A DNA stretch of 64,000 nucleotides from JBKCUA01 sp046318675 (GCA_046318675.1 JBKCUA010000006.1:40802-104801), one strand, 5' to 3'; positions 1-8,815 are shown, numbered from the stretch's first letter. The notes: generated by a model from the letters alone, not told the origin. Made by a program: numbers and translations.

Positions 1-1052
1 TCATACTGGCGCAGCAGCGAGGCATGGGGTTCGGTTAAAATCCTTCGAAAATCAGCGGCAGCAAGAGGCTTTAACTCAACCCGAATGGGCAGGCGTCCCT
101 GCAACTCCGGCAGCATATCCGACGGCTTGGCCATGTGAAACGCACCAGAACAGATGAACAAGATGTGGTCGGTCTTAATCGCCCCATGCTTGGTGGCCAC
201 GGTGGTGCCTTCAATAAGGGGCAGAAGGTCACGCTGAACCCCTTCCCGGCTGACGTCGCCGCCGCCGTGATAATCGCTGCGGGCGCAGATTTTATCGATC
301 TCATCAATAAAGACGATGCCGTTTTCTTGGACACTATGCAGGGCGTTATTGATAATGGTGTCGTTATCCAAAAGCTTTTCGGTCTCATCCGCAATAAGGG
401 CGTCGAGGGCTTCGGGCACGGGCAGCTTGCGCCGCTTGGTTTTCTGCATCCCCATGGCTTTACCGAACATCTCACCGACGTTGATCATCCCCATTTGTGC
501 CCCCGGCATTCCGGGAATATCAAAGGTGGGAAAGCCCGAACCGCTGGCATCGGCGACGTCAATTTCCACCTCGCGCTCATCAAGCTTGCCGGCATGGAGC
601 ATATCCTTGAACCGGGCCTTGGTCTCCTCACTGGCATCCTCGCCCACCAGAGCCACAATCAGGCGATCCTCGGCGGTCTGGCCAGCGGCTTTTTCCACGT
701 CCTTGCGGCTGGCCTCCCGCGCCAAATGGATGGCGTTTTCCACCAGATCACGAATGATGGAATCCACGTCCCGGCCGACATAGCCGACTTCAGTAAATTT
801 GGTGGCCTCAACTTTGAGGAACGGTGCCCCGGCCAGCTTGGCGAGACGACGAGAAATCTCGGTTTTTCCCACCCCCGTGGGGCCAATCATAAGGATGTTT
901 TTGGGCAGAACTTCCTCGCGCAAGTCGGCCTCCAGCTGCAGGCGGCGCCAGCGATTGCGTAAGGCGACGGCGACGGCGCGCTTGGCGTCTTTCTGGCCGA
1001 TGATGTGGCGGTCAAGCTCGGCAACGATGGCTTGAGGCGTAAGGTTTTCCAT
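1..1052 (-). CDS. hslU: HslU, ATPase subunit of the HslUV protease (partial, C-terminus off the left edge)
   Basis: AAA+ unfoldase that feeds substrates to the HslV peptidase in the cytoplasm. About 350 of the usual ~435 residues are present; the reading frame is open to the window edge. The N-terminus begins MENLTPQAIVAELDRHIIG, Walker A GPTGVGKT lies at about residues 57-64, the family I-domain follows, and Walker B (IVFIDEIDK) is near residues 244-252. The ATG at 1052 is 4 bp beyond the hslV stop, so the two form an operon in the usual hslV-hslU order. The family assignment is secure from motifs and the neighbour. Confidence 0.96.
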   Translation of the reverse strand, partial: MENLTPQAIVAELDRHIIGQKDAKRAVAVALRNRWRRLQLEADLREEVLPKNILMIGPTGVGKTEISRRLAKLAGAPFLKVEATKFTEVGYVGRDVDSIIRDLVENAIHLAREASRKDVEKAAGQTAEDRLIVALVGEDASEETKARFKDMLHAGKLDEREVEIDVADASGSGFPTFDIPGMPGAQMGMINVGEMFGKAMGMQKTKRRKLPVPEALDALIADETEKLLDNDTIINNALHSVQENGIVFIDEIDKICARSDYHGGGDVSREGVQRDLLPLIEGTTVATKHGAIKTDHILFICSGAFHMAKPSDMLPELQGRLPIRVELKPLAAADFRRILTEPHASLLRQY

Positions 1053-1056
1053 AGGT

Positions 1057-1575
1057 TTAGAGCTTTTCCAGAACAACAGTGTGGTTGGTATAAACGCAAA
1101 TATCGGCGGCAATGTCGAGGGCGCGCTGGGCAATGGTTTCGGCATCCAGACGCTCATCGGGGTACAAGGCGCGGGCGGCAGCCAGGGCGTAGTTACCGCC
1201 ACTGCCAATGGCAATGACGCCCTCTTCGGGTTCAACCACGTCGCCGGTGCCGCTGAGCAGCAGGGTATCCTTGGCGTCGGAAACGATCATCATCGCCTCC
1301 AGCCGCCGCAAGTAGCGATCCGTGCGCCAGTCCTTGGCCAGCTCGACACAGGCGCGCATCAACTGCCCCTGATATTTTTCCAGCTTGCCTTCCAGGCGAT
1401 CAAACAACGTAAAGGCATCGGCAGTGGCACCGGCAAACCCGGCAATTACCTTGCCATCGGCCAGGCGGCGGACTTTTTTGGCGTTGGTTTTGAGCACCGT
1501 CGGCCCCTGGCTGACCTGACCGTCACCGGCGAGGACAACCGCGCCGTTTTTACGAACAGCAACAATCGTGGTCAT
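1057..1575 (-). CDS. hslV: HslV, peptidase subunit of the HslUV protease
   Basis: Threonine peptidase forming the proteolytic double ring capped by HslU. The 172-residue length is normal. The protein starts MTTIVAVRKNG, so removal of Met exposes the N-terminal Thr nucleophile; GDGQVSQGPTV, the AKKVRRL segment, FAGATADAFTLF and GSGGNYALAAARAL match the family. An in-frame TAA lies only two codons upstream of the ATG, which fixes the start. No Shine-Dalgarno is visible. A TATAAC box ends 5 nt before the ATG on the same strand, so the mRNA may be leaderless. First gene of the hslVU operon; heat-shock control is expected from the family but no sigma-32 site is clear. Confidence 0.97.
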   Translation of the reverse strand: MTTIVAVRKNGAVVLAGDGQVSQGPTVLKTNAKKVRRLADGKVIAGFAGATADAFTLFDRLEGKLEKYQGQLMRACVELAKDWRTDRYLRRLEAMMIVSDAKDTLLLSGTGDVVEPEEGVIAIGSGGNYALAAARALYPDERLDAETIAQRALDIAADICVYTNHTVVLEKL

Positions 1576-1580
1576 GGGAT

Positions 1581-1611
1581 GTTATATGGGGCATCCGAAG
1601 GATAAGAACAA
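1581..1611 (-). promoter_or_regulatory. Candidate hslV promoter
   Basis: On the minus strand TTGTTC (1606-1611) and TATAAC (1581-1586) are separated by 19 bp. Only 5 nt separate the -10-like box from the hslV ATG, so transcription would start at or next to the start codon. The spacing is long and the -35 weak, so this is a tentative call. Confidence 0.35.
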
Positions 1612-2085
1612 GAGGGTGCGCAGAAAATAAGTATTTTATTAAAATTTTATGTATTGAACCAAGCCTTCCCCGCCGCGCAAGGGGCGGGGGGAAGGGGGGA
1701 TCAATGCCCGCGGTTAGCGAAGAACCGGGGCTCCCGTTGTTTGAATGAACCTGCTTTCCCTAAAGGAAGCTTTTTTACTGCCTGCAATCACAAGGGGGAG
1801 GGAGAACCTTTTTCCCTCCCGAATCTTGCGTCTCACTTACAAAAGGTGCCTTCCTGGAAGGGCTTTTGAAAGCCTGTCCACCGCCCCCGATTTTTTCTTC
1901 CCCGTTGTCTTGGTTGGAAGGAAGAAAAAGCGAAGAGCGGTAAAGCACCGGTGCCTGGCCAGGTCTTTGATGCTGATGATCACTGTATCAACAGGATAGA
2001 TCAAAGTCAAGACGTCGGCTGCGCTTTTTTTATTTACCTGTCAATAGTTTTTTTATGTACTTTATATTAAAAAAATTTTATCAAA
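1612..2085. other. Long non-coding region rich in hairpins
   Basis: Nearly 500 bp without a convincing gene on either strand. It holds several inverted repeats: a C-rich/G-rich arm pair at about 1664-1697; a stem GCTTtCC/GGAAGC ending in six T at about 1753-1776, which looks like a weak plus-strand terminator; GGGAGGGA/TCCCTCCC at 1796-1820 with outer CAAG/CTTG pairing; CCTTCC/GGAAGG at 1849-1861; and GGCTTT/AAAGCC at 1861-1874. The palindromes GCACCGGTGC and CCTGGCCAGG follow near 1947-1965. It could encode a structured RNA or be decayed repeat sequence; nothing allows a family name. Confidence 0.4.
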
Positions 2086-2099
2086 AGTGATGACAATCA

Positions 2100-2146
2100 A
2101 TGCAGCGCAGCGCAGCGCAGCGCAGCGCAGCGCATAATGGGGGCAT
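2100..2146 (+). repeat. Pentanucleotide tandem repeat in a promoter-like element (copy A)
   Basis: ATGCA at 2100-2104 is followed by six perfect GCGCA units (2105-2134), then TAATGGGGGCAT. The last unit plus TAAT forms a CATAAT box (2133-2138) six nt before the ATG at 2145. A TGACAA box at 2091-2096 lies 36 bp upstream of CATAAT; with two units instead of six the spacing would be 16 bp, a normal sigma-70 distance. The same architecture, with CGGCA units, recurs at 43518-43549. Promoter identity is inferred. Confidence 0.7.
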
Positions 2147-2516
2147 GAATTTTTTGTTTGTCAAAAACTTTTTTGATAAACTCAGCCCCAGCACCCCTGA
2201 AAAGGTGCGACGGCGATACATCAAAAGGTTTGAGAAAACGAAAAATTCTTTTCTTATAATCTTATACCGTCTGAAACCAGACGAGCCAAAAATGGATGAA
2301 CGCTTGATCCGAATCTTCCTGTTAATAAGCTTAGAGACTGTCACGTGTAAAGGCTCTCCCCTAGAGCCAGAAGCTTTAGAAAATGTTGCGAAGATTCTAG
2401 AGGAAAACTTCGAAGGCGCATCTCTTAAAAAGATCGCGCTCATAATGGCAGAAGCACTGCCTGAAAGCCACCACAAGACAATCGTTAAGCAGTATCTAAT
2501 CCAAAGATACTGCTAA
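2145..2516 (+). CDS. Small basic protein of unknown function
   Basis: Not recognised. From the ATG at 2145 the product is 123 residues, starting MNFLFVKNFFDKLSPSTPEK. It is rich in Lys, Arg, Leu and Ile and looks helical throughout, with no signal peptide or membrane segment. Further upstream the frame stays open across the GCGCA repeat, where it would read repetitive AQRSA-like residues, so the repeat is more likely non-coding. No Shine-Dalgarno precedes the ATG; the CATAAT box lies only 6 nt upstream, which would give a leaderless message. A strong terminator begins in its stop codon. AT-richer than its neighbours, so it may be acquired. It is a single-gene unit convergent with sucA. Confidence 0.6.
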   Translation: MNFLFVKNFFDKLSPSTPEKVRRRYIKRFEKTKNSFLIILYRLKPDEPKMDERLIRIFLLISLETVTCKGSPLEPEALENVAKILEENFEGASLKKIALIMAEALPESHHKTIVKQYLIQRYC

Positions 2517-2551
2517 GAAGAAAGTCCCCTAACAGGGGACTTTCTTCTTTT
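2515..2551 (+). terminator. Rho-independent terminator
   Basis: A perfect 15-bp stem (AAGAAGAAAGTCCCC at 2515-2529 with its complement at 2535-2549) closes on a 5-nt TAACA loop and runs into a T-rich tail. The left arm starts inside the TAA stop of the small upstream gene. It may also serve sucA from the other side, though the opposite tail is less T-rich. Confidence 0.85.
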
Positions 2552-2569
2552 CTCCCGTACTTCACCCCC

Positions 2570-5446
2570 CTACCTCCCCAACGCCTCCGCCACCAGTTTT
2601 TCCTGCTCAGCGTTGTGGCGTGCATAGGAGCCTGTCGCCGGAGAAGCCGCTTCCACCCGTCCGGCGTAAACAGGGCGCTTGGCCTTGCCGCCCACCGTGG
2701 TCAGCACATCCTCCAAGCGGCGATCGACAAAGAACCACGCCCCCATGTTCTGGGGTTCTTCTTGGCACCAGACGACCTCGGCATTTTTGTAGCGGCCGAG
2801 TTGATCCACCAGCGACTGTTTCGGGAACGGATAAAACTGCTCCAACCTTAATAGCACCACGTCGTTGATATTCTTGGCCGCTCTAGCTTCTAACAGGTCA
2901 TAATATACCTTACCGCTGCACACCACAACCCGGCGGATTTTTCGATCCTCAGCGAGGCCTGTGTTCGTCTCTGGCAGTACCCGGTGGAAGGTGGTGTTAA
3001 TGGCCATCTCTGCCAAGGATGACACGCACAGCTTATGCCGCAGCAGCGACTTGGGTGTTACCAGCACCAGCGGCTTGCGGAAATTGCGCCGCATCTGTCG
3101 CCGCAGGATATGAAAATAATTGGCCGGGGTGGAACAGTTGGCCACCTGCCAGTTATCCTCGGCCGCCAGTTGCAAAAACCGCTCCAGCCGCGCCGAGGAA
3201 TGCTCGGGCCCCTGACCCTCAAACCCGTGGGGCAGCAGCAGCACCAGCCCCGACATCCGCAGCCATTTGGTCTCCGCGCTGGAAATAAACTGGTCTATCA
3301 TCACCTGGGCACCGTTGACAAAATCGCCAAACTGCCCCTCCCAACACACCAACGTCCCGGGATCAGCAAGGGAATAGCCGTAATCAAAGCCCATCACCGC
3401 CGCCTCGGACAGGGGGCTGTCGATCACTTCAAAATTCCCCTGCCCCGCCCAGAGGTTTTTCAGGGGGATGTATTTATTTTCATTGGTCTGATCCGTGAAC
3501 ACCGCGTGGCGTTGCGAGAACGTGCCCCGGCCGCAATCCTGCCCCGACAGGCGCACGCAGGAGCCTTCCGCCAGAAGCGTGCCAAAGGCCAACGCCTCTG
3601 CCGTTGCCCAATCCACCCCCTGACCACTGGTGAACATCTGGGCTTTCGCCTCCAACTGGCGGCGGATTTTAGCATTCAGATCAAAAGCAGCGGGGGCAAC
3701 AACCAACCGTTCGCCCACCTGACGCAGCAACTCGATGCTCACCCCGGTGCGCCCCTTGCGATCATCCCCCGTTGCTGTTTCCAGCCCTGTCCACGCCCCC
3801 TCCAGCCAGTCGGCCTTGCTGGGCTTATAGGTTTTGCCCACAGTAAAAGCACGTTCGAGTTCATCGGTATAGGCCTTGACCACCACTGCGCTTTCCTCAG
3901 CCGTCTGCACGCCCACGTCGGCCAGTTGCTTGCTGTACAGCGTGCACGGCGTCGGATGAGTGGCAATAGTCTTGTACATGATGGGCTGGGTAAAGGCCGG
4001 CTCATCACTTTCATTATGACCGTGGCGACGATAGCAGATAATGTCCACCACCACATCGGTAGCGAAGGTGGCGCGAAACTCGGCGGCAAGGCGGCTCACG
4101 AACGTTACCGCCTCGGGATCATCGCCATTAACATGAAAAATCGGCGCCTGCACCATGCGGGCAATGTCCGAACAATACGGGCTGGAACGGGAATTTGATG
4201 GATTGGTGGTAAAACCAATCTGGTTATTGATGACAAGGTGGAATGTACCGCCGGTCTTGTATCCGTCCAAGTCCGAAAGCATCAGGGTTTCGGCGACAAT
4301 CCCCTGCCCCGCGAAGGCCGCATCGCCGTGGATGAGAATCCCCATCACCCTCTTGCGCTCTATATCTTTCAGGCGATCTTGCTTCGCCCTGACCTTGCCC
4401 ACCACCACGGGATTCACGGCCTCCAGGTGGGAAGGGTTAGCCGTCAATGAAATATGCACCTTATGCCCACCAACAAGACGATCGTTGCTGGTTCCCATGT
4501 GGTATTTCACGTCGCCACTGCCCTGGACATCCTCGGGGTTGGCTGGAGTACCTTGAAACTCGGAGAAAACCGCCGCAAAAGGCTTGCCCACAAAATTGCA
4601 CAACACGTTAAGGCGTCCCCGGTGTGCCATGCCCAGAACGATATCCTGCACCCCATTTTTTGCCGACACTAACAGGGCTTCTTCCAAGGAGGCCAGCGTC
4701 GCCTCCCCACCTTCAAGGCCGAAACGCTTGGTACCTGTGTATTTCAGCTGCAAAAATTTCTCAAAATTCTCCGCCCGTACCAAATGGCTGAACAAGGTTT
4801 TTTTCTCATCACTGGTCAGGACTTGGCGGACGTTGGCTCTCTCTACCTTCTCCTGAATCCAAGCTTTTTGCGCTGGGTCTTGAATGTGCATGAATTCCAC
4901 ACCCACGGTACCGGCATAGGTATCATCAAGCCTGGCAACAATCTGGCGCAAGGTTGGATTAGCAAGCCCCAGAACATTATCAATAAAAATGGTTTTATCC
5001 AAATCGGCATCGGTAAAACCATAGGTGCGATAGTCTAACTCCGGGTGCTGTCCCTTAGGCGTTAAACCCAACGGATCAAGGTTAGCGGCCAAATGCCCCC
5101 GCACCCGATACGCCCGGATAAGCATCAAGGCACGCAGGGAATCTTGCACCATCGCCCGGGCATGTTCGACACTAAATTCCCCGGAAACGGGTTTGGCCTC
5201 AGCCTTACCGGTTTTTTTAACAACCACCCCGCCCACGTCTAAATCGTTGGCATTAGCGGCAATGGGGCGCGCCCACGATGCCCCCCGGGTCGCCCCCGGC
5301 GTCAGCCCGGCATCATGCAAATCCGCAAAGAACGCCTGCCATTCCGGCGAGACGCTCAGCGGTGCCTCTAGATACTTTCCATATAAATCAGCAATAAAAG
5401 CGGCATTGCCGCCATAAAGAAAGCCAGATGCTGCAAGAGTTGACAT
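2570..5446 (-). CDS. sucA: 2-oxoglutarate dehydrogenase E1 component
   Basis: Thiamine-diphosphate-dependent decarboxylase of the 2-oxoglutarate dehydrogenase complex in the TCA cycle. From the ATG at 5446 the product is 958 residues, normal for the family, starting MSTLAASGFLYGGNAAFI. HRGRLNVL lies near residues 275-282, the ThDP motif GDAAFAGQG near 374-382 and NNQIGFTTNP near 407-416; the C-terminal half holds FEVIDSPLSEAAVMGFDYGY and the QEEPQNMG segment. Eight extra in-frame residues upstream (from 5470) are less family-like. It stands alone: sucB and lpdA are not downstream, which is unusual because sucAB are normally co-transcribed. Confidence 0.97.
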   Translation of the reverse strand: MSTLAASGFLYGGNAAFIADLYGKYLEAPLSVSPEWQAFFADLHDAGLTPGATRGASWARPIAANANDLDVGGVVVKKTGKAEAKPVSGEFSVEHARAMVQDSLRALMLIRAYRVRGHLAANLDPLGLTPKGQHPELDYRTYGFTDADLDKTIFIDNVLGLANPTLRQIVARLDDTYAGTVGVEFMHIQDPAQKAWIQEKVERANVRQVLTSDEKKTLFSHLVRAENFEKFLQLKYTGTKRFGLEGGEATLASLEEALLVSAKNGVQDIVLGMAHRGRLNVLCNFVGKPFAAVFSEFQGTPANPEDVQGSGDVKYHMGTSNDRLVGGHKVHISLTANPSHLEAVNPVVVGKVRAKQDRLKDIERKRVMGILIHGDAAFAGQGIVAETLMLSDLDGYKTGGTFHLVINNQIGFTTNPSNSRSSPYCSDIARMVQAPIFHVNGDDPEAVTFVSRLAAEFRATFATDVVVDIICYRRHGHNESDEPAFTQPIMYKTIATHPTPCTLYSKQLADVGVQTAEESAVVVKAYTDELERAFTVGKTYKPSKADWLEGAWTGLETATGDDRKGRTGVSIELLRQVGERLVVAPAAFDLNAKIRRQLEAKAQMFTSGQGVDWATAEALAFGTLLAEGSCVRLSGQDCGRGTFSQRHAVFTDQTNENKYIPLKNLWAGQGNFEVIDSPLSEAAVMGFDYGYSLADPGTLVCWEGQFGDFVNGAQVMIDQFISSAETKWLRMSGLVLLLPHGFEGQGPEHSSARLERFLQLAAEDNWQVANCSTPANYFHILRRQMRRNFRKPLVLVTPKSLLRHKLCVSSLAEMAINTTFHRVLPETNTGLAEDRKIRRVVVCSGKVYYDLLEARAAKNINDVVLLRLEQFYPFPKQSLVDQLGRYKNAEVVWCQEEPQNMGAWFFVDRRLEDVLTTVGGKAKRPVYAGRVEAASPATGSYARHNAEQEKLVAEALGR

Positions 5447-5467
5447 AAAAATTCCCGATGCTATGCA
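5440..5467 (+). promoter_or_regulatory. Candidate promoter of the yfgM-bamB-der operon
   Basis: TTGACA (5440-5445) and TATGCA (5462-5467) are separated by 16 bp on the plus strand, about 33 bp before the ATG at 5500. The -35 box overlaps the divergent sucA start codon, so the two transcription units are packed back to back. Confidence 0.45.
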
Positions 5468-5499
5468 CAATCATCTATTCAATATGGCGGCAAAAAGCA

Positions 5500-6162
5500 A
5501 TGCAGACTTCCGGTCGTCTACCCCCGATTAACCCTCTTGAGGGCGAAGCCATCTGGCGTGAGGCTGCCTCAGACGTGCAGCAAGAGCGTCTCAATGCCTT
5601 CGTGCAAAAATATGGCAGCATCCTGGCCGGGGTCGCACTGGCTCTAATTCTCAGCGTCGCTGGCTGGCAAGGCTTTGCCCATTGGCAAACCCGTCAGGAA
5701 GAAAAGAATACCGCCGCCTTGGCCGCCGTTATCAATACTCAAAATACCGATGCGCTGGAGGCCATTGCCCTCCAGCGCCGTGGGGGTGCCTCGGCCTTGG
5801 CTGCCCTGCGCCATGCAGCCTCCCTTGAAAAAGACAAGGCAGTTGAAGCACTTATTGCGGTATCTGCCACCAAAGATTATGATGCGGTGGCTCGTGATGC
5901 CGCCTTGGTGGCCGCCGGGTTGCGGCAACTGGCACTGTCTGCTCTTCCGGCTGCACTGGAGGAATCCATTCAATTGCTGGCAAAAAGCTCCTCTACTTTT
6001 CGTTTTGCCGCCGCAGAAGTGCTGGCGTTGAACACCTTGAGCAAAGGCGATAAAGCTGAGGCCATCAACCAGCTTACCACACTGTCCCAGCAAGCCGCCG
6101 CCCCCGAACCACTTCGCAACCGGGCGGATGCCCTCCTTGTCGTGCTGACCAACCAACAATGA
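5500..6162 (+). CDS. yfgM: YfgM-like membrane-anchored periplasmic protein
   Basis: Inner-membrane protein of the YfgM/tetratricopeptide-like family, implicated in E. coli in periplasmic chaperone networks. From the ATG at 5500 it has 220 residues: a cytoplasmic segment with the family-typical IWREAASDVQQERLNAF, one transmembrane helix at about residues 37-55 (GVALALILSVAGWQGF), then an Ala-rich helical domain. An earlier ATG at 5458 would add 14 residues but lies in the promoter region. The stop overlaps bamB by 4 bp (ATGA). The order yfgM-bamB-der is the same as in E. coli. Confidence 0.8.
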   Translation: MQTSGRLPPINPLEGEAIWREAASDVQQERLNAFVQKYGSILAGVALALILSVAGWQGFAHWQTRQEEKNTAALAAVINTQNTDALEAIALQRRGGASALAALRHAASLEKDKAVEALIAVSATKDYDAVARDAALVAAGLRQLALSALPAALEESIQLLAKSSSTFRFAAAEVLALNTLSKGDKAEAINQLTTLSQQAAAPEPLRNRADALLVVLTNQQ

Positions 6163-7472
6163 CCATCACCAGGCACTGGCTTTTGCTTTTTCCCATTGCG
6201 GCGCTGCTAACCGGGTGCAGCGGCGATGCCAAAAAAACAACCATAGCCAAAGAAGGTCGTATTTCTGTTCTCCAATTTGAACAAATCCTGCGCCCGGATA
6301 TAAAACCGGGAGAGGAAGCCGTCGCCCTGCCCACCCCCGTTGCCAACGCCGCGTGGCTCAGCTCCGGCGGGAACCCAACCCACGTCAACGGCCATTTGGC
6401 GTTAGGGGCTTCCATTAAGAAAATCTGGCGCATCTCCTTAAGTGAAAGCGGCGAACGAGCGGCTCCCTTGTCACAACCTATTGTTGTTGACGATCGCTTA
6501 TTTGCCCTAGATGCTGCTGCAACATTGTACTCCATAAATAAAGAGGATGGCAGTGTCACTTGGAAAGTGTCTTTGCTGCCGGATGTACAAGAAATACCCA
6601 CGATTCTTGGCGGTTTAGCCTTTAGCGGCAATGCTATCTTGGCCACCGTCGGTACGGCGGAACTGATTGCCGTTCGGCCGGATACCGGCGCGGTCTTATG
6701 GCGTGCCCCCCTGCCCGCTCCGGCGCGCAGTGCACCCACCGCCTTCAAAGGCCAAGCCTACGTCACCACAAACGATAATGAGTTGATTGCCTTCGACAGC
6801 CGCACAGGGGTCAGGGCGTGGAGCCATATTGGCCTAACGGGGGGAGCTATCCTGCTCGGCTCGGCCAGCCCCGCCGCCGCCGATGGCATTGTGGTTGCGG
6901 CCTACTCCTCCGGGGAACTTGTCGCCCTGCGCCCTGAAAATGGCCGGCCGTTGTGGGGCGTCTCTCTTGCCGGCATCAACCGCACGGATCCTATTGCCGC
7001 CATTGCCGATATCATTGCCCATCCCCTTATTGATAATGAAAAAGTTATTGCCCTAGGCAACGCCGGGCGCATGGTCGCGCTGAACACCGCCACCGGGACG
7101 CCGGTCTGGGAACGGGACATCGGCGGCACGGAAACCCCTTGGTTGGTAGGCAAGTATTTATACGTGGTCAGCAATGATAACCGCCTCCTCTGTATGCGCC
7201 ATCATGATGGCAAAATTGTCTGGATCACCGATCTGGCGAAGTATGAAAATCCCGAAGACAAGGAAACCCCGATTTTGTGGAGCAGCCCCCTCGTCGCCGG
7301 GGATCGCCTTCTCATCGCCGGAACCCACCGCAAGCTGCTCAGCGTTTCTCCTTACACCGGCGCCATTCTTGGGGAGGTCGCCAGCAGTGACGTGGTGCTC
7401 ACCCCACCGCTGGTGGTTGGACAGACCTTGTATATTCTAAGCCAGGACGCCGTCCTGACGGCTTACCGGTGA
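6159..7472 (+). CDS. bamB: BamB-like outer membrane assembly lipoprotein (PQQ-type beta-propeller)
   Basis: Periplasmic propeller lipoprotein expected to assist the BAM complex in inserting outer membrane proteins. It has 437 residues. The signal peptide ends at lipobox LLTGC (Cys about residue 20), and the mature part holds repeated PQQ/WD-like blades such as NKEDGSVTWKVSL, RPDTGAVLWRAPL, DSRTGVRAWSH and NTATGTPVWERDI. It starts 4 bp inside yfgM and ends 4 bp inside der (GTGA), so translation is probably coupled along the operon. Confidence 0.92.
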   Translation: MTITRHWLLLFPIAALLTGCSGDAKKTTIAKEGRISVLQFEQILRPDIKPGEEAVALPTPVANAAWLSSGGNPTHVNGHLALGASIKKIWRISLSESGERAAPLSQPIVVDDRLFALDAAATLYSINKEDGSVTWKVSLLPDVQEIPTILGGLAFSGNAILATVGTAELIAVRPDTGAVLWRAPLPAPARSAPTAFKGQAYVTTNDNELIAFDSRTGVRAWSHIGLTGGAILLGSASPAAADGIVVAAYSSGELVALRPENGRPLWGVSLAGINRTDPIAAIADIIAHPLIDNEKVIALGNAGRMVALNTATGTPVWERDIGGTETPWLVGKYLYVVSNDNRLLCMRHHDGKIVWITDLAKYENPEDKETPILWSSPLVAGDRLLIAGTHRKLLSVSPYTGAILGEVASSDVVLTPPLVVGQTLYILSQDAVLTAYR

Positions 7473-8800
7473 GGCCACCGCGCTGGGTTCTGGTGGGGCG
7501 TCCTAATGTTGGTAAGTCCACCTTGTTCAACCGCCTCGTCGGCAAACGCCACGCCATCGTGGCCGATGCGCCGGGAACAACAAGGGACTGGAAAGACGCC
7601 CCCATTGAGACCGATGCTGGTTCCCTCATCCTCACCGACACCCCAGGGATACTTGATGGCGACGGCGCACCCTTGGCCGCCGAACTGCGCACCGTTACAG
7701 AACGCGCCGTAGGCGGAGCCGACGCCGCCCTCCTTATCATGGACGGCACGGCGGGCATCACCCCCGATGATGAGGTCACCGCCCGCTGGCTGCGCAAGCA
7801 AGGCAAGCCGGTTTTGGTCGTCGTCACCAAGGCCGATCGCAAGGGCGCCGCCCACGCCGAAAGCGAGGCCGCCCGCCTCGGCTTTGGCGAAGCCCTTGCC
7901 GTCTCCGGCCGGGAAGGGCTTGGGATGAGCGAATTACTAACGGCGATGATCGAACGCACCCCTCCCGTACCTGCCGCCAGCACGAAAGCCCCCATCAGCC
8001 TCGCCCTCGTCGGTCGCCCCAACGTCGGCAAATCCAGCCTCCTCAACGCTCTTGTCGGCGAAGAACGAGTGCTCACCGGCCCCATGTCAGGCCTCACCCG
8101 CGACGCTATCCGTATACGGTGGGAGCATCAGGGCACGGCCTACCAACTGGTGGATACCGCCGGGCTGCGCCGCAAGGCCAACGTCACCGAAGCCGCCGAA
8201 CAGGCCGCCGCCGGGGACACGAGGCAGGCCATCGTCCTTGCCGCCGTGTGCATTTTGGTCGTGGACGCCAGCGCCCAGATGGACAAACAGGATTTCACCA
8301 TCGGCTCCACCATCGCCGATGAGGGCCGGGCCATCGTCATCGCCCTCAACAAATGGGACACCCTAACCCAAAAGCAACAGCCCGACGTCCTGAAAACCCT
8401 GCGCCAGCAAGTTGATCACGCCCTGCCCCAGTGTCGGGGCGTTGATCTCATCCCCGTCTCCGCCATCAAGAAAAGGGGCCTCGACGATCTCTTAAGAGCC
8501 GTCACCGCCGCCCAGAAACGCTGGGCCACCCGCATTCCGACGCACAAGCTCAACAGCTGGCTCGAGGCCGCCCTCCACCACCACCCCGAACCGATGGTCA
8601 AGGGCCGCCGGGTGCGCCTGCGCTACGCCACCCAGGTCAAATCAAGGCCCCCCACCATCGCCCTGTTCACCAGCCGCCCCGACGCCCTCCCCGGGCATTA
8701 TGTGCGGTATCTGGAAAACAGCCTTCGGGAGGCGTTTGATTTGCCGGGGGTTCCAATTCGAATGGTGCTAAGGAAAAGTGAGAATCCGTATGTGGACTAG
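7469..8800 (+). CDS. der: Ribosome biogenesis GTPase Der (EngA)
   Basis: Double-GTPase needed for 50S subunit maturation. It has 443 residues and starts at GTG within the bamB stop. The first G domain has GRPNVGKST at 10-18 and DTPG near 57-60; the second has GRPNVGKSS at 182-190, DTAG, and NKWD. A C-terminal KH-like domain ends with RYLENSLREAF and the usual LPGVPIRMVLR segment. The first G4 motif reads TKAD rather than NKxD, a change in the base-specificity element. No terminator is obvious before the convergent gene at 8816. Confidence 0.97.
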   Translation: MRPPRWVLVGRPNVGKSTLFNRLVGKRHAIVADAPGTTRDWKDAPIETDAGSLILTDTPGILDGDGAPLAAELRTVTERAVGGADAALLIMDGTAGITPDDEVTARWLRKQGKPVLVVVTKADRKGAAHAESEAARLGFGEALAVSGREGLGMSELLTAMIERTPPVPAASTKAPISLALVGRPNVGKSSLLNALVGEERVLTGPMSGLTRDAIRIRWEHQGTAYQLVDTAGLRRKANVTEAAEQAAAGDTRQAIVLAAVCILVVDASAQMDKQDFTIGSTIADEGRAIVIALNKWDTLTQKQQPDVLKTLRQQVDHALPQCRGVDLIPVSAIKKRGLDDLLRAVTAAQKRWATRIPTHKLNSWLEAALHHHPEPMVKGRRVRLRYATQVKSRPPTIALFTSRPDALPGHYVRYLENSLREAFDLPGVPIRMVLRKSENPYVD

Positions 8801-8815
8801 GCATAGTTTCGGGTT

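Noticed and set aside
135..962. 275-codon plus-strand frame opposite hslU
   Set aside because: Antisense shadow of a clear AAA+ gene; its sequence has no family look and depends on the GC-rich codon pattern of hslU.
1580..1592. TTATATGGGGCAT on the plus strand, resembling the constant part of the pentamer promoters
   Set aside because: It is better read on the minus strand as the hslV -10 box, has no pentamer repeat and no plus-strand gene behind it.
3035..4198. 387-codon plus-strand frame opposite sucA
   Set aside because: Antisense to a highly conserved stretch of SucA; no start signal or recognisable domain.
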